Source of the DNA: Clostridiales bacterium | GTDB taxonomy: Bacteria; Bacillota; Clostridia; Monoglobales; Monoglobaceae | DNA: 41,233 nucleotides | NCBI GenBank assembly: GCA_019419865.1 | Contig: JAHZIG010000024.1 | Location: forward strand, 1 to 41,233 | Direction of reading: 5' to 3' | Shown here: piece after piece, positions 10,901 to 17,783 of the stretch | Layout: each line of letters starts with the position of its first letter | How positions within the stretch are numbered: the stretch's first letter is position 1 | Position numbers and translations under genes: made by a program | The notes under the pieces: generated by a model | Databases searched by the model: none | What the model was told of the DNA's origin: nothing | Seen by the model: only the letters and a program-made list of their open reading frames with translations

Positions 10901-12022
10901 GGACGACGATTTGGTCAGCTTTGTGATAGATACGTTATCCGCTCTTGAGGTAAACGAAGTCCGTACCCAATCGCCGCGGCTGTCGCTATATTTAACCCCG
11001 GTCTCGGCGGTCTCGTAGTTCGTCCATCTCTCGTATCCGCTCACATCGGCGTCGGTCTCGTCCATATTAAGTCTCAGCTGATGTCCGGGATGAAAGCTGT
11101 AGTAAAACGTCCTCGATCTTCTGCCGCCGCTTGAATTCTCTATGATCCATGTGTCGTCGTTGTTAAACACCGCTTCTCTCGCGTCCTCGAGCTGACCGGT
11201 AAGCTCGGCGGGGATCTCTCTCGGCTGGTTCGACGGGAAATTGAACCAGATATTCTGGAATATGAAGGTATCCGAATACGGAGAGCCGGAGGTTATATAG
11301 CCGTTTTCTCCGTTGCCGCTTATCATACCGTCGCGCCACTCCCTGCCGTCGCCGGCTATCTCCGGGATCTCGGTATAACTCTTGGAATAATTCCCTTTTG
11401 AATATTCGCGCTCCGAATATTCCGGCTCGGCGTAGCGCAGTATGAAATAGTCGTAATTCCCAAGCCAGCTTGTATTCGTCGAGCTGTTGGTAAATCTAAA
11501 GCTGAGATCGTGCGTACCGGCTATCTCCGGGATCTCGCCTCTCGAGAGCTCGTATCTCGAATAACACTCGTTTCCGCTGTCGCCGTCTCTTTCTGTTGAT
11601 TTTATGGCGACGCTGGCCGCCTCGGCTCCGCCCTCGGGCGCCGAGGCGTATTTTTTCTGATCCTCGTCCCACGCCGAACCGGTCGGCTCGGTCATATCGA
11701 CGCATATCCTCGCGCTCGCGCTCTTACCGCCCGAATATATGTCTATATATTTAAGGCCTGTAAAATCTACGTTCTTGAACGTAAGCGTCGCGCCGTTTCT
11801 GACAGAATCTACCTCGACTCCGCCGGAACAAATATCCTTGGTCGCTATCCCATAATTTCCGTACCCGTAGTCGAAGTCCTCGAACTCGACCAGTCTGTCC
11901 TTCTCGTGCTCCTGTTCCCACTTGGCGGTCTCGCTTGCGCTGACCGGAACCGCCGCGCCTATGTTGCCCGCCGTCATTACCGCGCACGCTACGGCTAACA
12001 TTCTTCGCATGATCTTTTTCAT
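4973..12022 (-). CDS. Giant secreted GH95-GH43 glycoside hydrolase with CBM-like modules
   Basis: 2349 residues from the ATG at 12022, which has GGAGG 8 bases upstream and is followed at once by a signal peptide (MKKIMRRML...). An in-frame start 63 bases earlier lacks both. Approximate order: CBM6-like module (40-210); GH95 N-domain and (alpha/alpha)6 catalytic domain (225-1090) with an Asn pair in LDANVNLQV (~624), the likely acid Glu in YSPEN (~808), HRHLSHLY, and Asp in CTDTAIG (~983); Pro/Thr linker; F5/8-type module (1114-1294); small module; long PT linker (1404-1460); GH43 domain with base Asp in YSDPDVI (~1479) and acid Glu in TEGNKLY (~1676), plus GH43_C2-like sandwich to ~2010; two more CBM6-like modules. 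GH95 members are alpha-L-fucosidases or alpha-L-galactosidases; GH43 members are xylosidases or arabinofuranosidases. It probably debranches plant hemicellulose or pectin outside the cell. Confidence 0.88.
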   Translation of the reverse strand: MKKIMRRMLAVACAVMTAGNIGAAVPVSASETAKWEQEHEKDRLVEFEDFDYGYGNYGIATKDICSGGVEVDSVRNGATLTFKNVDFTGLKYIDIYSGGKSASARICVDMTEPTGSAWDEDQKKYASAPEGGAEAASVAIKSTERDGDSGNECYSRYELSRGEIPEIAGTHDLSFRFTNSSTNTSWLGNYDYFILRYAEPEYSEREYSKGNYSKSYTEIPEIAGDGREWRDGMISGNGENGYITSGSPYSDTFIFQNIWFNFPSNQPREIPAELTGQLEDAREAVFNNDDTWIIENSSGGRRSRTFYYSFHPGHQLRLNMDETDADVSGYERWTNYETAETGVKYSDSRGDWVRTSFTSRADNVSITKLTKSSSGEKINMTISIDDISDMCKAEKNNFAKVNEMQYKKLVDDSASYIAQVAHYPSYGASELARAGYAGVTQVITVGGSKERVTLEDTGESINVGADKDPAIKITEADEVYLITKLDRDTDMGELGDFAAADSYDIVNELYADTQAVAAKYGADGGFDYDSALSAQRELQAAEFNAVEFDLAGDEEYVGASNESLVIAQRLNGDEMNQQFMQRAYEQGRYAEICCGGSSAPRLCGMWTGEWNPGWRGIYTLDANVNLQVSPINTGNLSYAPLGYITFVLRNAPDWEDNAAAAYGMRDAIQTSVNTDGDRGMHVEYDNSYPFEYWNAGASWRLLPIYEYWQCYGNRQIPVNDEMRIDDLKSILSASDTDLTDEELSAIKERGYLDLEQDILLPLLTKQANFWEQIVTPRYYIDAEGNACHDENKTALEEGEKYMIIPGYSPENHPIGYTSTITANTAMDIAAARDGLDMVMAIENAVKRDGYEERIAKWENLKSLLPDYKIDDDGALCEWSMSEYRENNNHRHLSHLYCAWPGYETQDDLDLMAAAEKAVENRNAYNTSDNTAGHGWMHKALVQARLKDGDGVVDSLLQMAQGSTYYTSLMTDHDNNRRNDTYCTDTAIGTVGAINEALVFSNTGVIEILPALPSDWTAGSIDGIMARTRAEVGELSWDMDAKTATVTIESNKDDNEIVLKCGQSWNSAVVDGQTVTGDISLTLDNGESKTVVFNLNEPQEATPTPASTNEPADEDGYSRITYTDNSKKTFATGHWKDQPSINILNRTLSNDSSGKFYYAGGVGDYAGVELSGEDRIGKIGLYLGNQDALQRAAGCEVQAALSGEISYTEDRSYASGTNGNNVGSNITSVGEDVEWVTLFTMPDSAEELTEGWNYFEIADELRDNYMYVRYIRTAENTTSVGENNALDLVENEFYEYQEPETTPYATDEPTATPSYDSDYPYILSGVYEGETLTGIEVLNNGGAIESGDVIAASYNDEGVLSDIQIFEYDPETSVYTLDRPKNINEGRTTMYMWDKSMAPLAEAATATGVSEPTATPTGSPEATATIVPTKAPTIAPTTVPTAPPTGSPEPQGPTVVPNSYWGDNGDGTFTNPVLALDYSDPDVIRVGEDYYMVTSTFMDCPGTAVLHSNDLVNWETVGYAIENPEESIGDRYSADSMGWYGNGVYAPSIRYHDGTFYVYSPVYNNGGIYVSTATDPAGPWTTTCLKDKNGKDIKIERLTDLCPLWDDENNCAYLLLSNLGSSGQGIDYVTDEGCQTGNAAQLFKMSLDGTTLLDADATDAATFARSGVLIRNIAGTEGNKLYIKDGYYYIFNCDFQGRSANGQGPYVRRARNIYGDNPDGTAFDYVAAEAEENLGYYHGGEYEEYFLGSDAILQGAFVDTSDGDWYFMGQKGDYTAGGRMPWLVEVNWPEGEFPSMTVSDVVDKPIESSAAKFTVGSDDFDGEELSINWNWNHQPKEEYYELADGRLRMLAQTRSGDFWSNKNVMMQKYVDTEYVEVNTKLNLSGMADGQEAGLCHFNGGDTYITLGVEQYDGIRYMRYNYNGNDARSEEELVGDTLYLKTIVDSDKTAYMYYSSDGENWVLAGSGAVPTAGSRYWRGDRIGLYTYNSMQNAGYVDFDYYNYDFTSPVWDKAIPNLPDAEEMSVYREDYPYMETVEFENAASGTYEADGKTYVNFTTQATVSANANAGGGLMVDNVRHGDVIYLGNFYGSELEKIIVRAGTKMSNAKIAFYAADPEEVEAAGVSAETLAGFAADENLIGESNTLRYSADNWNNYMDNSVNITDALNGEIALFAKMTSSGGNFVGNFDCITLCYNDLPFETRSDRVEFEEILNTAWTSNPASTDIVDGAGVIGETKNGDVFDLGARSLDNLVRIDINAAMTNATPTMRIYRIDASVDVSELSRSQIQSMLTDENKIADITIDKTASWNDYKVNSAFVSLGSVAGEYRIVGMISASSNWGGNYDYIDFVYQD

Positions 12023-12056
12023 TTCCGCATTCCTCCAAACGATTTTATTTGATTCG

Positions 12057-12084
12057 ATTGTATCATATTCAAGCGCGGTTGACA
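12057..12084 (-). promoter_or_regulatory. Promoter of the GH95-GH43 gene (activator-type)
   Basis: On the minus strand the -10 is TACAAT (12062-12057), extended by TG one base upstream. The -35 region (12084-12079) reads TGTCAA, a poor match. A weak -35 next to operator repeats is what is expected for an AraC-activated promoter. Confidence 0.5.
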
Positions 12085-12090
12085 TTCACA

Positions 12091-12126
12091 TTCTATCCAA
12101 ATTATTTGCTATTTTATCCAAATTAT
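12091..12126. promoter_or_regulatory. Direct-repeat operator, probably for the adjacent AraC regulator
   Basis: Two 15-bp direct repeats, TTCTATCCAAATTAT (12091-12105) and TTTTATCCAAATTAT (12112-12126), match at 14 of 15 positions with a 21-bp period (two helical turns). AraC-family proteins typically bind such face-aligned direct half-sites. The pair lies just upstream of the enzyme's -35 and just before the regulator's own -35. Confidence 0.65.
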
Positions 12127-12127
12127 A

Positions 12128-12155
12128 TTGATTTTTTATTTCAAAATGATATAAT
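12128..12155 (+). promoter_or_regulatory. Promoter of the AraC regulator gene
   Basis: TTGATT (12128-12133), 16-bp spacer, TATAAT (12150-12155). Transcription would start about 30 bases before the ATG. The promoter abuts the direct repeats, which would allow autoregulation. Confidence 0.65.
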
Positions 12156-12189
12156 TTAACTAATATAGATTCGATCGGAGGCGGCGAAA

Positions 12190-13026
12190 ATGACCGGCAA
12201 AAACTTTGACTACTCCAACTATTTCCAGTTCAACTACAACTTCGACAGGGGCGAAAATCCGATCAACATGGACTTTCACCGTCACGGACTGTACGAGATC
12301 TTCCTTGTTTTGGACGGAACGTGCGCTTATTATGTGGAAAAGGATAAATACCGTTTAGCCAAAGGCGACCTCGTCTTGATCGACAGTATGGAAAAACATA
12401 AGTTCGAGGATCCGGACGACGGCTCCTGCTACAGACTCACCCTCTATTTCCAGCCCAAATACGTCGAGCCCTTTACCTCTACTTACACGGATCTGCTTTC
12501 CTGTTTCAAAAACCGATCCGAAGAGAAGGGGCGGCTCCTCCATCTGTCGGAGCGCGAGCTAAACGGTTTTATGAATATAATGGATCAGCTGGTCGAGAAG
12601 TTCCACAGCCCCATATTCGGCGACGACGTTATATCTCTCTCGTATCTCATTAAGGCGCTGGTGTATATAAACAGGCTTTACTACAACATATCGTCGCCGA
12701 CTATAATATATTCGGAAAAGTGCAAGCGCATAAAGGACTACATAGATACTCATCTTGCGGACGAGCTGACCATACAGAATATTTCCAAGGCGGTCGATAT
12801 TCCCGCCTCGACGGTCAGTAAAATATTCAAACGCGAGACCAACAACTCGATATACGCCTACATAACCGGGATGAGGATCCTCCGCGCCCGCGCGCTCATG
12901 TCCGAGGGGCGCTCGGCGACCGAGAGCTGTTACCTCGCGGGGTTTAAAAATTATTCCAACTTTTATAAGCAGTTCAAATCCGTACTGGGGATCTCCCCGA
13001 AGGAGTATAAGTCCGGTTCATTCTGA
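12190..13026 (+). CDS. AraC-family regulator of the GH95-GH43/RhaT locus
   Basis: 278 residues. The N-terminal half has a cupin-type sugar-sensing fold with the pattern MDFHRHGLYEIFLVLDG...GDLVLIDSMEKHKF (about 23-78). The C-terminal ~100 residues carry the two helix-turn-helix motifs of the AraC family, closing with ESCYLAGFKNYSNFYKQFKS and GISPKEYK. It is cytoplasmic and DNA-binding. GGAGG (12177-12181) precedes the ATG. It is divergent from the giant enzyme gene across 167 bases that hold direct repeats and both promoters, so it most likely activates that gene in response to a sugar released from the substrate. The ligand cannot be told from sequence. Confidence 0.9.
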   Translation: MTGKNFDYSNYFQFNYNFDRGENPINMDFHRHGLYEIFLVLDGTCAYYVEKDKYRLAKGDLVLIDSMEKHKFEDPDDGSCYRLTLYFQPKYVEPFTSTYTDLLSCFKNRSEEKGRLLHLSERELNGFMNIMDQLVEKFHSPIFGDDVISLSYLIKALVYINRLYYNISSPTIIYSEKCKRIKDYIDTHLADELTIQNISKAVDIPASTVSKIFKRETNNSIYAYITGMRILRARALMSEGRSATESCYLAGFKNYSNFYKQFKSVLGISPKEYKSGSF

Positions 13027-13050
13027 TCGGAACGTAAAACATAAAAACAA

Positions 13051-13106
13051 AAGACGCCCGGAATCTTCCGCGTTTCGCCGCGGCTCCGCCATGAGCGTCT
13101 TTTTTA
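13051..13106. terminator. Bidirectional terminator between araC and the M13 peptidase gene
   Basis: AAGACGC (13051-13057) pairs with GCGTCTT (13095-13101), with an inner CCGCG/CGCGG stem. T runs lie on the plus side (TTTTTTATT) and, for the minus strand, opposite the A-rich run at 13036-13052. The flanking genes converge here. Confidence 0.7.
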
Positions 13107-13125
13107 TTGCGCAGGCTCGCATATC

Positions 13126-15726
13126 CTACCAAATAGTTGTCCGATCTTCCTCGGCTCTGTACATCCCGTCGCCCGGCATGACGTTGTAGTAATCGATAAA
13201 CTCGCTGAAGTTAGATAATACGTTATTTACCCTGACTTTATCCGGAGCGTGAACGCTGGTCGAGAGAAGTATCTTTTCATATTCCTCGGTGTATACCGAG
13301 CGCTTCGACGCAGCGTAGCTTTCAAACACCTTGCCGAGGTCTAAGCCGTCCGATACGGCTATGTCTATTATGCACGCCGCGCCGCCTATATCGGCTATGT
13401 TCTCGCTGAGCGTGAGTTCTCCGTCCACATAACAGCCCGGAAGGACCTCGATACCGTCGTATTGCTCTACAAACCTATCGCATATCGCGTCGAACGCCGC
13501 GTAGTCCTCGTCGCTCCACCAGTCGGTCAGTTTCCCGTCCTTATCGAACCTCGCTCCGGTATTATCGAACGCGTGGGTGATCTCATGGGCTATTATACTG
13601 CCTATCCCGCCTAAATTGTTCTCATACGAAGAGTTTATATTAAAATACGGCGGCTGCAATATCCCTGCGGGAATAACTATGCAATTCTTGGAGAAGTCGT
13701 AATACGCGTTCACGCTCTGCGGCAGAACCGACCACGCGTCCTTGTTCACCGGCTCGTCGTTGTTTATTATCTCGACGTCGTTTCTGGTCGCCATAGCGTT
13801 ATAGCTGATTATACTCTCCATCAGGCTCCCGCCGTCCTCGATGCTTCTCACGTTGAAATCGCCGTTGGTATATCCTTCGATATAATCCGGATACCCCACG
13901 CTTATTTTTATCGCTTTCAGCTTCTCGACCGCCGCGGCCTTGGTCTCCTCGCTCATCCAATCGAGCTCGTTTATACGCTTCTCAAACGTGTCGATTATCT
14001 CGGCCGCCATTTCCTCGACCGCGTCCTTTACCTCGTCGTCGAAATATTTTTGGATATATATCCTGCCGAGTTCGAGTCCGAGTATATCCTGCGTAATGCT
14101 CGTCGCGTACATCGCCGGATCGACCTTCGAGCTGGTCCCGCCCATGTAATTCGTATACGTCTCGTACGCGTTGTACATATCGGTATTTAAATAAAACGCC
14201 GAATAATCCAGGACCGCCGCTTTCAAGTAGAGCTTGAGCGTATCGAGGTTGCTTCTGTTTATAACGCTGTTGATCGTTCTCGCAAGCCCCTCGTCGAATA
14301 TCACCATCTCGTCCGCGTCCGTGTAACCCACCGTGTTCAGGTATGTATCCATCGATATATTGGTAAATATATTCCTCAGATTCCTTCTCAAATAGACCTT
14401 GAATATAGAACCCATATCGTCCCACTTGCTCTCTTCCATCGTAGCCTCGCCAAGCTCGACGCATAATTGAGTAACCTTCTCCGCGTCGGAGACCGACTGC
14501 TCGATGCTCTCGCCGCTGATATTAAACAGCGTGGCTATATAGCTCTTATACGCTTCTATAACGTTTTCATACTCGCCGCTCTTTATCATGCTCGGCGTCA
14601 CCCCGGTATAGCACGACTCAAAAGAGAGGATATACTTATTCGAATCCCTGAAATCCGAATTTACCGAGAGCGGGATCAGCGTTTGAAAACCGTTTTTCTC
14701 AAGCTCGCCCATCGTTTCAGCAAAACTTCTTAAGCTATCTATAGAGTCTATCATCTCAAGATACTCTTCGAGCGGCTCGAGGCCTATCTCGTCTCTATAC
14801 GTCATATTCGCCGCCGAGCGGTATACGTCGAGTATTTTCTGCTCGTTTGTGCCGTCCGCGGGTTCGTTACCTATATAATAGTCGGTGATCAACCCCGCTA
14901 TTATATCCTGAGTCCTGTAATTGACGTTCAGGGTGAGCTGATAGTTGTTAGACCACATGACGTATCCCGTCGGTATCGCGTTTTCGCTCAGCCATTCCTG
15001 ATTCACGTAATCGTAGAAATCGTTTCTGACAAAGCTCATGCTCTTGTCAAGTCTGTCTATCAAAGAGACGATCTGATTATACGTCAAATAATCGTCCGCG
15101 CCGAATGTACCGTCCCCGTAACCGTTTATTATCCCGCCGCCGGCGAGCCTTTCTATCTCGTATTCCGCCCAGTCCGGCGTGTCGGAAAACACGGTGTCCG
15201 ACACGTATCTTATCTCGTCGTCGGGGATCATCCTGCTCAGCATAACGAAGCCCTCGGCTCTGGTTATGTAATCGTTTACGTGGAGGTATCCGTCGTCTCC
15301 GCCGCGCACCACTCCGGCTCCGACCGCCTTTTCTATCGCGCTTTTGTACTCCGGATTGATCAGCCCGTAATCCGCAAAACCGCTCAGATCGGCGGGCTGC
15401 GCGTCCGCGAATTCTTCGCTCGCCGCGCTCATAAACAGATATATGGCGTATTGCCTATAGACCGGAAAATCCTCCTCCGCCGCGGCCGGCGCAAAAGACG
15501 CCGCGGCAAGAGCGCCGCTCGCCGCGTTAATATAAGGTTCGTCCGCGCCGCCCCCAAGCCTGTAACCGCCGAAGCGGTATACGTCGAACGATCTATTCGG
15601 AGCGCCAGACAAACTCGGGCTTGAATCTTCCGCCGAAACGACAAGAGGAGCCGACGGAATAAATGCAAGCAACAACACCAGCGCAAGGATCTCAGCGACA
15701 ATCCTACTGATATTTTTCTTAAACAT
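13126..15726 (-). CDS. Surface-anchored M13-family (neprilysin-type) metallopeptidase with SLH domains
   Basis: 866 residues. A signal peptide (to about residue 32) is followed by SLH-type repeats (about 100-230; for example GYGDGTFGADDYLTYNQIVSL), which bind the protein to cell-wall polymer. The rest is an M13 zinc peptidase. HEITH is at 714-718 (zinc ligands His714 and His718, catalytic Glu715). SENIAD at 774-779 supplies the third ligand Glu775. The conserved NAYY motif lies ~50 residues before HEITH, and the chain ends in the Trp typical of M13. All catalytic residues are present, so it should be active on extracellular peptides. AGGAG precedes the ATG by 10 bases. The gene begins 42 bases after the leuA stop on the same strand with no terminator visible, so co-transcription is likely although no functional link is obvious. 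Confidence 0.9.
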   Translation of the reverse strand: MFKKNISRIVAEILALVLLLAFIPSAPLVVSAEDSSPSLSGAPNRSFDVYRFGGYRLGGGADEPYINAASGALAAASFAPAAAEEDFPVYRQYAIYLFMSAASEEFADAQPADLSGFADYGLINPEYKSAIEKAVGAGVVRGGDDGYLHVNDYITRAEGFVMLSRMIPDDEIRYVSDTVFSDTPDWAEYEIERLAGGGIINGYGDGTFGADDYLTYNQIVSLIDRLDKSMSFVRNDFYDYVNQEWLSENAIPTGYVMWSNNYQLTLNVNYRTQDIIAGLITDYYIGNEPADGTNEQKILDVYRSAANMTYRDEIGLEPLEEYLEMIDSIDSLRSFAETMGELEKNGFQTLIPLSVNSDFRDSNKYILSFESCYTGVTPSMIKSGEYENVIEAYKSYIATLFNISGESIEQSVSDAEKVTQLCVELGEATMEESKWDDMGSIFKVYLRRNLRNIFTNISMDTYLNTVGYTDADEMVIFDEGLARTINSVINRSNLDTLKLYLKAAVLDYSAFYLNTDMYNAYETYTNYMGGTSSKVDPAMYATSITQDILGLELGRIYIQKYFDDEVKDAVEEMAAEIIDTFEKRINELDWMSEETKAAAVEKLKAIKISVGYPDYIEGYTNGDFNVRSIEDGGSLMESIISYNAMATRNDVEIINNDEPVNKDAWSVLPQSVNAYYDFSKNCIVIPAGILQPPYFNINSSYENNLGGIGSIIAHEITHAFDNTGARFDKDGKLTDWWSDEDYAAFDAICDRFVEQYDGIEVLPGCYVDGELTLSENIADIGGAACIIDIAVSDGLDLGKVFESYAASKRSVYTEEYEKILLSTSVHAPDKVRVNNVLSNFSEFIDYYNVMPGDGMYRAEEDRTTIW

Positions 15727-15768
15727 TATTCTTTCAACTCCTCGAATATTTAGTTTTAATAAATTACC

Positions 15769-17436
15769 CTATTTATTCTCGTTTTTGATCCTGTTGATCG
15801 CGCTTACCAAAGCCGAAACCGAGGCGTTAATTATATCGGTATGTATCCCGACTCCCCATACGCGTTTTCCGTAACCGTTGTTAAGGCCGATATACGCGCA
15901 GGCCTTTGAATCCGAACCGCTGCTTATAGCGTGCTCCTGATACACCTCTATCGTCATATTCTCCGGCAGATTGTCTATGAGCGCTGAATTTACCGCGTCC
16001 AAACGTCCGTTTCCGGAGCCCGTAAGCTCTACTCTCTTATTGTCGTTCATTACGGATACGTGAGCGATTATCCCGTCCTTCTGTTCATAGTGGCACTCTA
16101 CCACGCGGATAGGCTCTTCTATATTCACATACGTATCCATAAATATGTTATATATCTCCTCGGGCTGAAGTTCTTTATGCAGGTGGTCGGACACGTTCTT
16201 GACCACATATCCGAAATCCTCGCGCATGAGTTTCGGTATGTCGAAACCGAACCTCTGCTCCATCAAATAGCCTATCCCGCCCTTGCCGGACTGGCTGTTT
16301 ATTCTTATAACGTCGCCCTCGTATTCTCTGCCGAGGTCTTTAGGATCGATAGGCAGATACGGAACCGTCCAATACTGACAGTTCTTCTCCTCTCTCCACT
16401 TCATACCCTTGGCTATAGCGTCCTGGTGAGAACCCGAGAACGCGGCGAATACCAGTTTGCCGCCGTACGGCTGACGCGGATCCACCGTCATTCCGGTGAG
16501 TCTCTCGTATGTGGAAACTACCTCCGGCATGTTGGAGAAGTCGAGCTTCGGGTCTACTCCGTGTGTATACATATTGAGCGCGAGCGTTATGATATCGACG
16601 TTACCGGTACGCTCCCCGTTTCCGAACAGCGTGCCCTCGACCCTGTCGGCTCCGGCCAGCAGCGCCAGCTCGGTATCGGCCACTCCGCAGCCGCGGTCGT
16701 TATGCGGATGCAGGGATATTATAACGTTCTCCCTATCCTTTATATGATCGCACATATACTCTATCTGGCTCGCATAAACGTGAGGCAGAGACATCTCGAC
16801 CGTGACCGGCAGATTGATTATCACCTTTTTCTCGGGCGTCGGCTTCCACACGTCTATAACCGCGTTGCAGACCTCGAGCGCGTAATCTACCTCCGTCCCC
16901 GAAAAGCTCTCGGGGCTGTATTCGAATCTGAAATTGCCGTCCGTCTCGTCGGCCAGCCGCTTTAAAAGCTCGGCGCCGTCCACCGCTATCTGCTTGATCT
17001 CGTCCTTGGATTTTCTGAACACCTGTTCGCGCTGGGCGAGCGAGGTGGAGTTATACACGTGCACTATCGCCTCTCTGGCTCCGTCGAGCGCCTCGAACGT
17101 CTTCTTGATTATATGCTCTCTCGCCTGAGTGAGCACCTGGATCGTAACGTCTTCGGGTATCAGATCGTCCTCGATCAGCCTGCGCAGGAAGGTATACTCC
17201 GTCTCCGACGCGGCCGGGAATCCGACTTCTATTTCCTTAAAGCCCAATTTGCAGAGGAATGTGAAGAACTCCAATTTCTCTTCCAAACTCATGGGCACGA
17301 CCAACGCCTGATTGCCGTCCCTAAGATCCACGCTGCACCATATCGGAGCTTTGTCGATTGCGTCCTTTTCCGCCCATTTCAGCGATTTCTCGGGCGGCAT
17401 AAAATATCCTTTTTTGTATTTTGTATAATTTTCCAA
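15769..17436 (-). CDS. leuA: 2-isopropylmalate synthase
   Basis: 555 residues from a TTG start at 17436, which lies 10 bases after AGGAGG. The longer in-frame reading begins inside that ribosome-binding site and is rejected. It condenses 2-oxoisovalerate with acetyl-CoA, the first step of leucine synthesis. Conserved pieces: SVDLRDGNQA near residue 40 (metal and substrate site), HPHNDRGCGVA in mid-domain (metal-binding histidines), NGERTGN, and a C-terminal regulatory domain (about 430-555) for leucine feedback. The length and N-terminal 'Y.P' extension fit the long LeuA subtype. A strong promoter lies 75 bases upstream; the ~68-base leader shows no T-box. It stands apart from other leucine genes in this window. 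Confidence 0.95.
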   Translation of the reverse strand: MENYTKYKKGYFMPPEKSLKWAEKDAIDKAPIWCSVDLRDGNQALVVPMSLEEKLEFFTFLCKLGFKEIEVGFPAASETEYTFLRRLIEDDLIPEDVTIQVLTQAREHIIKKTFEALDGAREAIVHVYNSTSLAQREQVFRKSKDEIKQIAVDGAELLKRLADETDGNFRFEYSPESFSGTEVDYALEVCNAVIDVWKPTPEKKVIINLPVTVEMSLPHVYASQIEYMCDHIKDRENVIISLHPHNDRGCGVADTELALLAGADRVEGTLFGNGERTGNVDIITLALNMYTHGVDPKLDFSNMPEVVSTYERLTGMTVDPRQPYGGKLVFAAFSGSHQDAIAKGMKWREEKNCQYWTVPYLPIDPKDLGREYEGDVIRINSQSGKGGIGYLMEQRFGFDIPKLMREDFGYVVKNVSDHLHKELQPEEIYNIFMDTYVNIEEPIRVVECHYEQKDGIIAHVSVMNDNKRVELTGSGNGRLDAVNSALIDNLPENMTIEVYQEHAISSGSDSKACAYIGLNNGYGKRVWGVGIHTDIINASVSALVSAINRIKNENK

Positions 17437-17510
17437 AATAACACATCCTCCTTTCAAATTTTGCTTGTTCCTAAACAGCTTTAAATGTAATTTATTTATG
17501 TAAGAGCTTA

Positions 17511-17539
17511 ATTATATCACATGACCCCGCCTATTTCAA
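17511..17539 (-). promoter_or_regulatory. Promoter of leuA
   Basis: On the minus strand TTGAAA (17539-17534), 17-bp spacer, TATAAT (17516-17511). The predicted transcript begins near 17504, giving a leader of ~68 bases. Confidence 0.75.
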
Positions 17540-17704
17540 TAGGTAAATTCGTATTTCGATCAAATTTAACCTAAGTTTGACCGCGATATAAAAAACCGCG
17601 TCCAAAAACGCGAAAAATATATGCAAATTATGGGCTGTCGGGCGCAAACACTGACGGCTCGCGTCTTTATAAATCCAAAAATTCCCGCAAATCTCCGCGC
17701 CGCG

Positions 17705-17733
17705 TTGACATATCGCCGTTTTAGGTATATAAT
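17705..17733 (+). promoter_or_regulatory. Promoter of the second AraC gene
   Basis: TTGACA (17705-17710), 17-bp spacer, TATAAT (17728-17733): a full consensus vegetative promoter. The palindromic operator begins 8 bases after the -10. Confidence 0.85.
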
Positions 17734-17741
17734 TTCACAAT

Positions 17742-17759
17742 GGTTAGTCATAGCTAACC
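17742..17759. promoter_or_regulatory. Palindromic operator box 1 (GGTTAG-N6-CTAACC)
   Basis: GGTTAGTCATAGCTAACC, with inverted 6-bp arms at 17742-17747 and 17754-17759. It covers the predicted transcription start of the araC gene, as a repressor site would. The half-sites resemble those of DtxR/IdeR-type iron boxes, but the central spacing differs. A near-identical box precedes the ABC genes. Confidence 0.7.
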
Positions 17760-17783
17760 TATGTTATATCGGAGGCGAAACGG

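Noticed and set aside
16060..16965. 301-codon plus-strand reading opposite leuA
   Set aside because: Shadow of a strongly conserved gene on the other strand, with no ribosome-binding site and no family resemblance.
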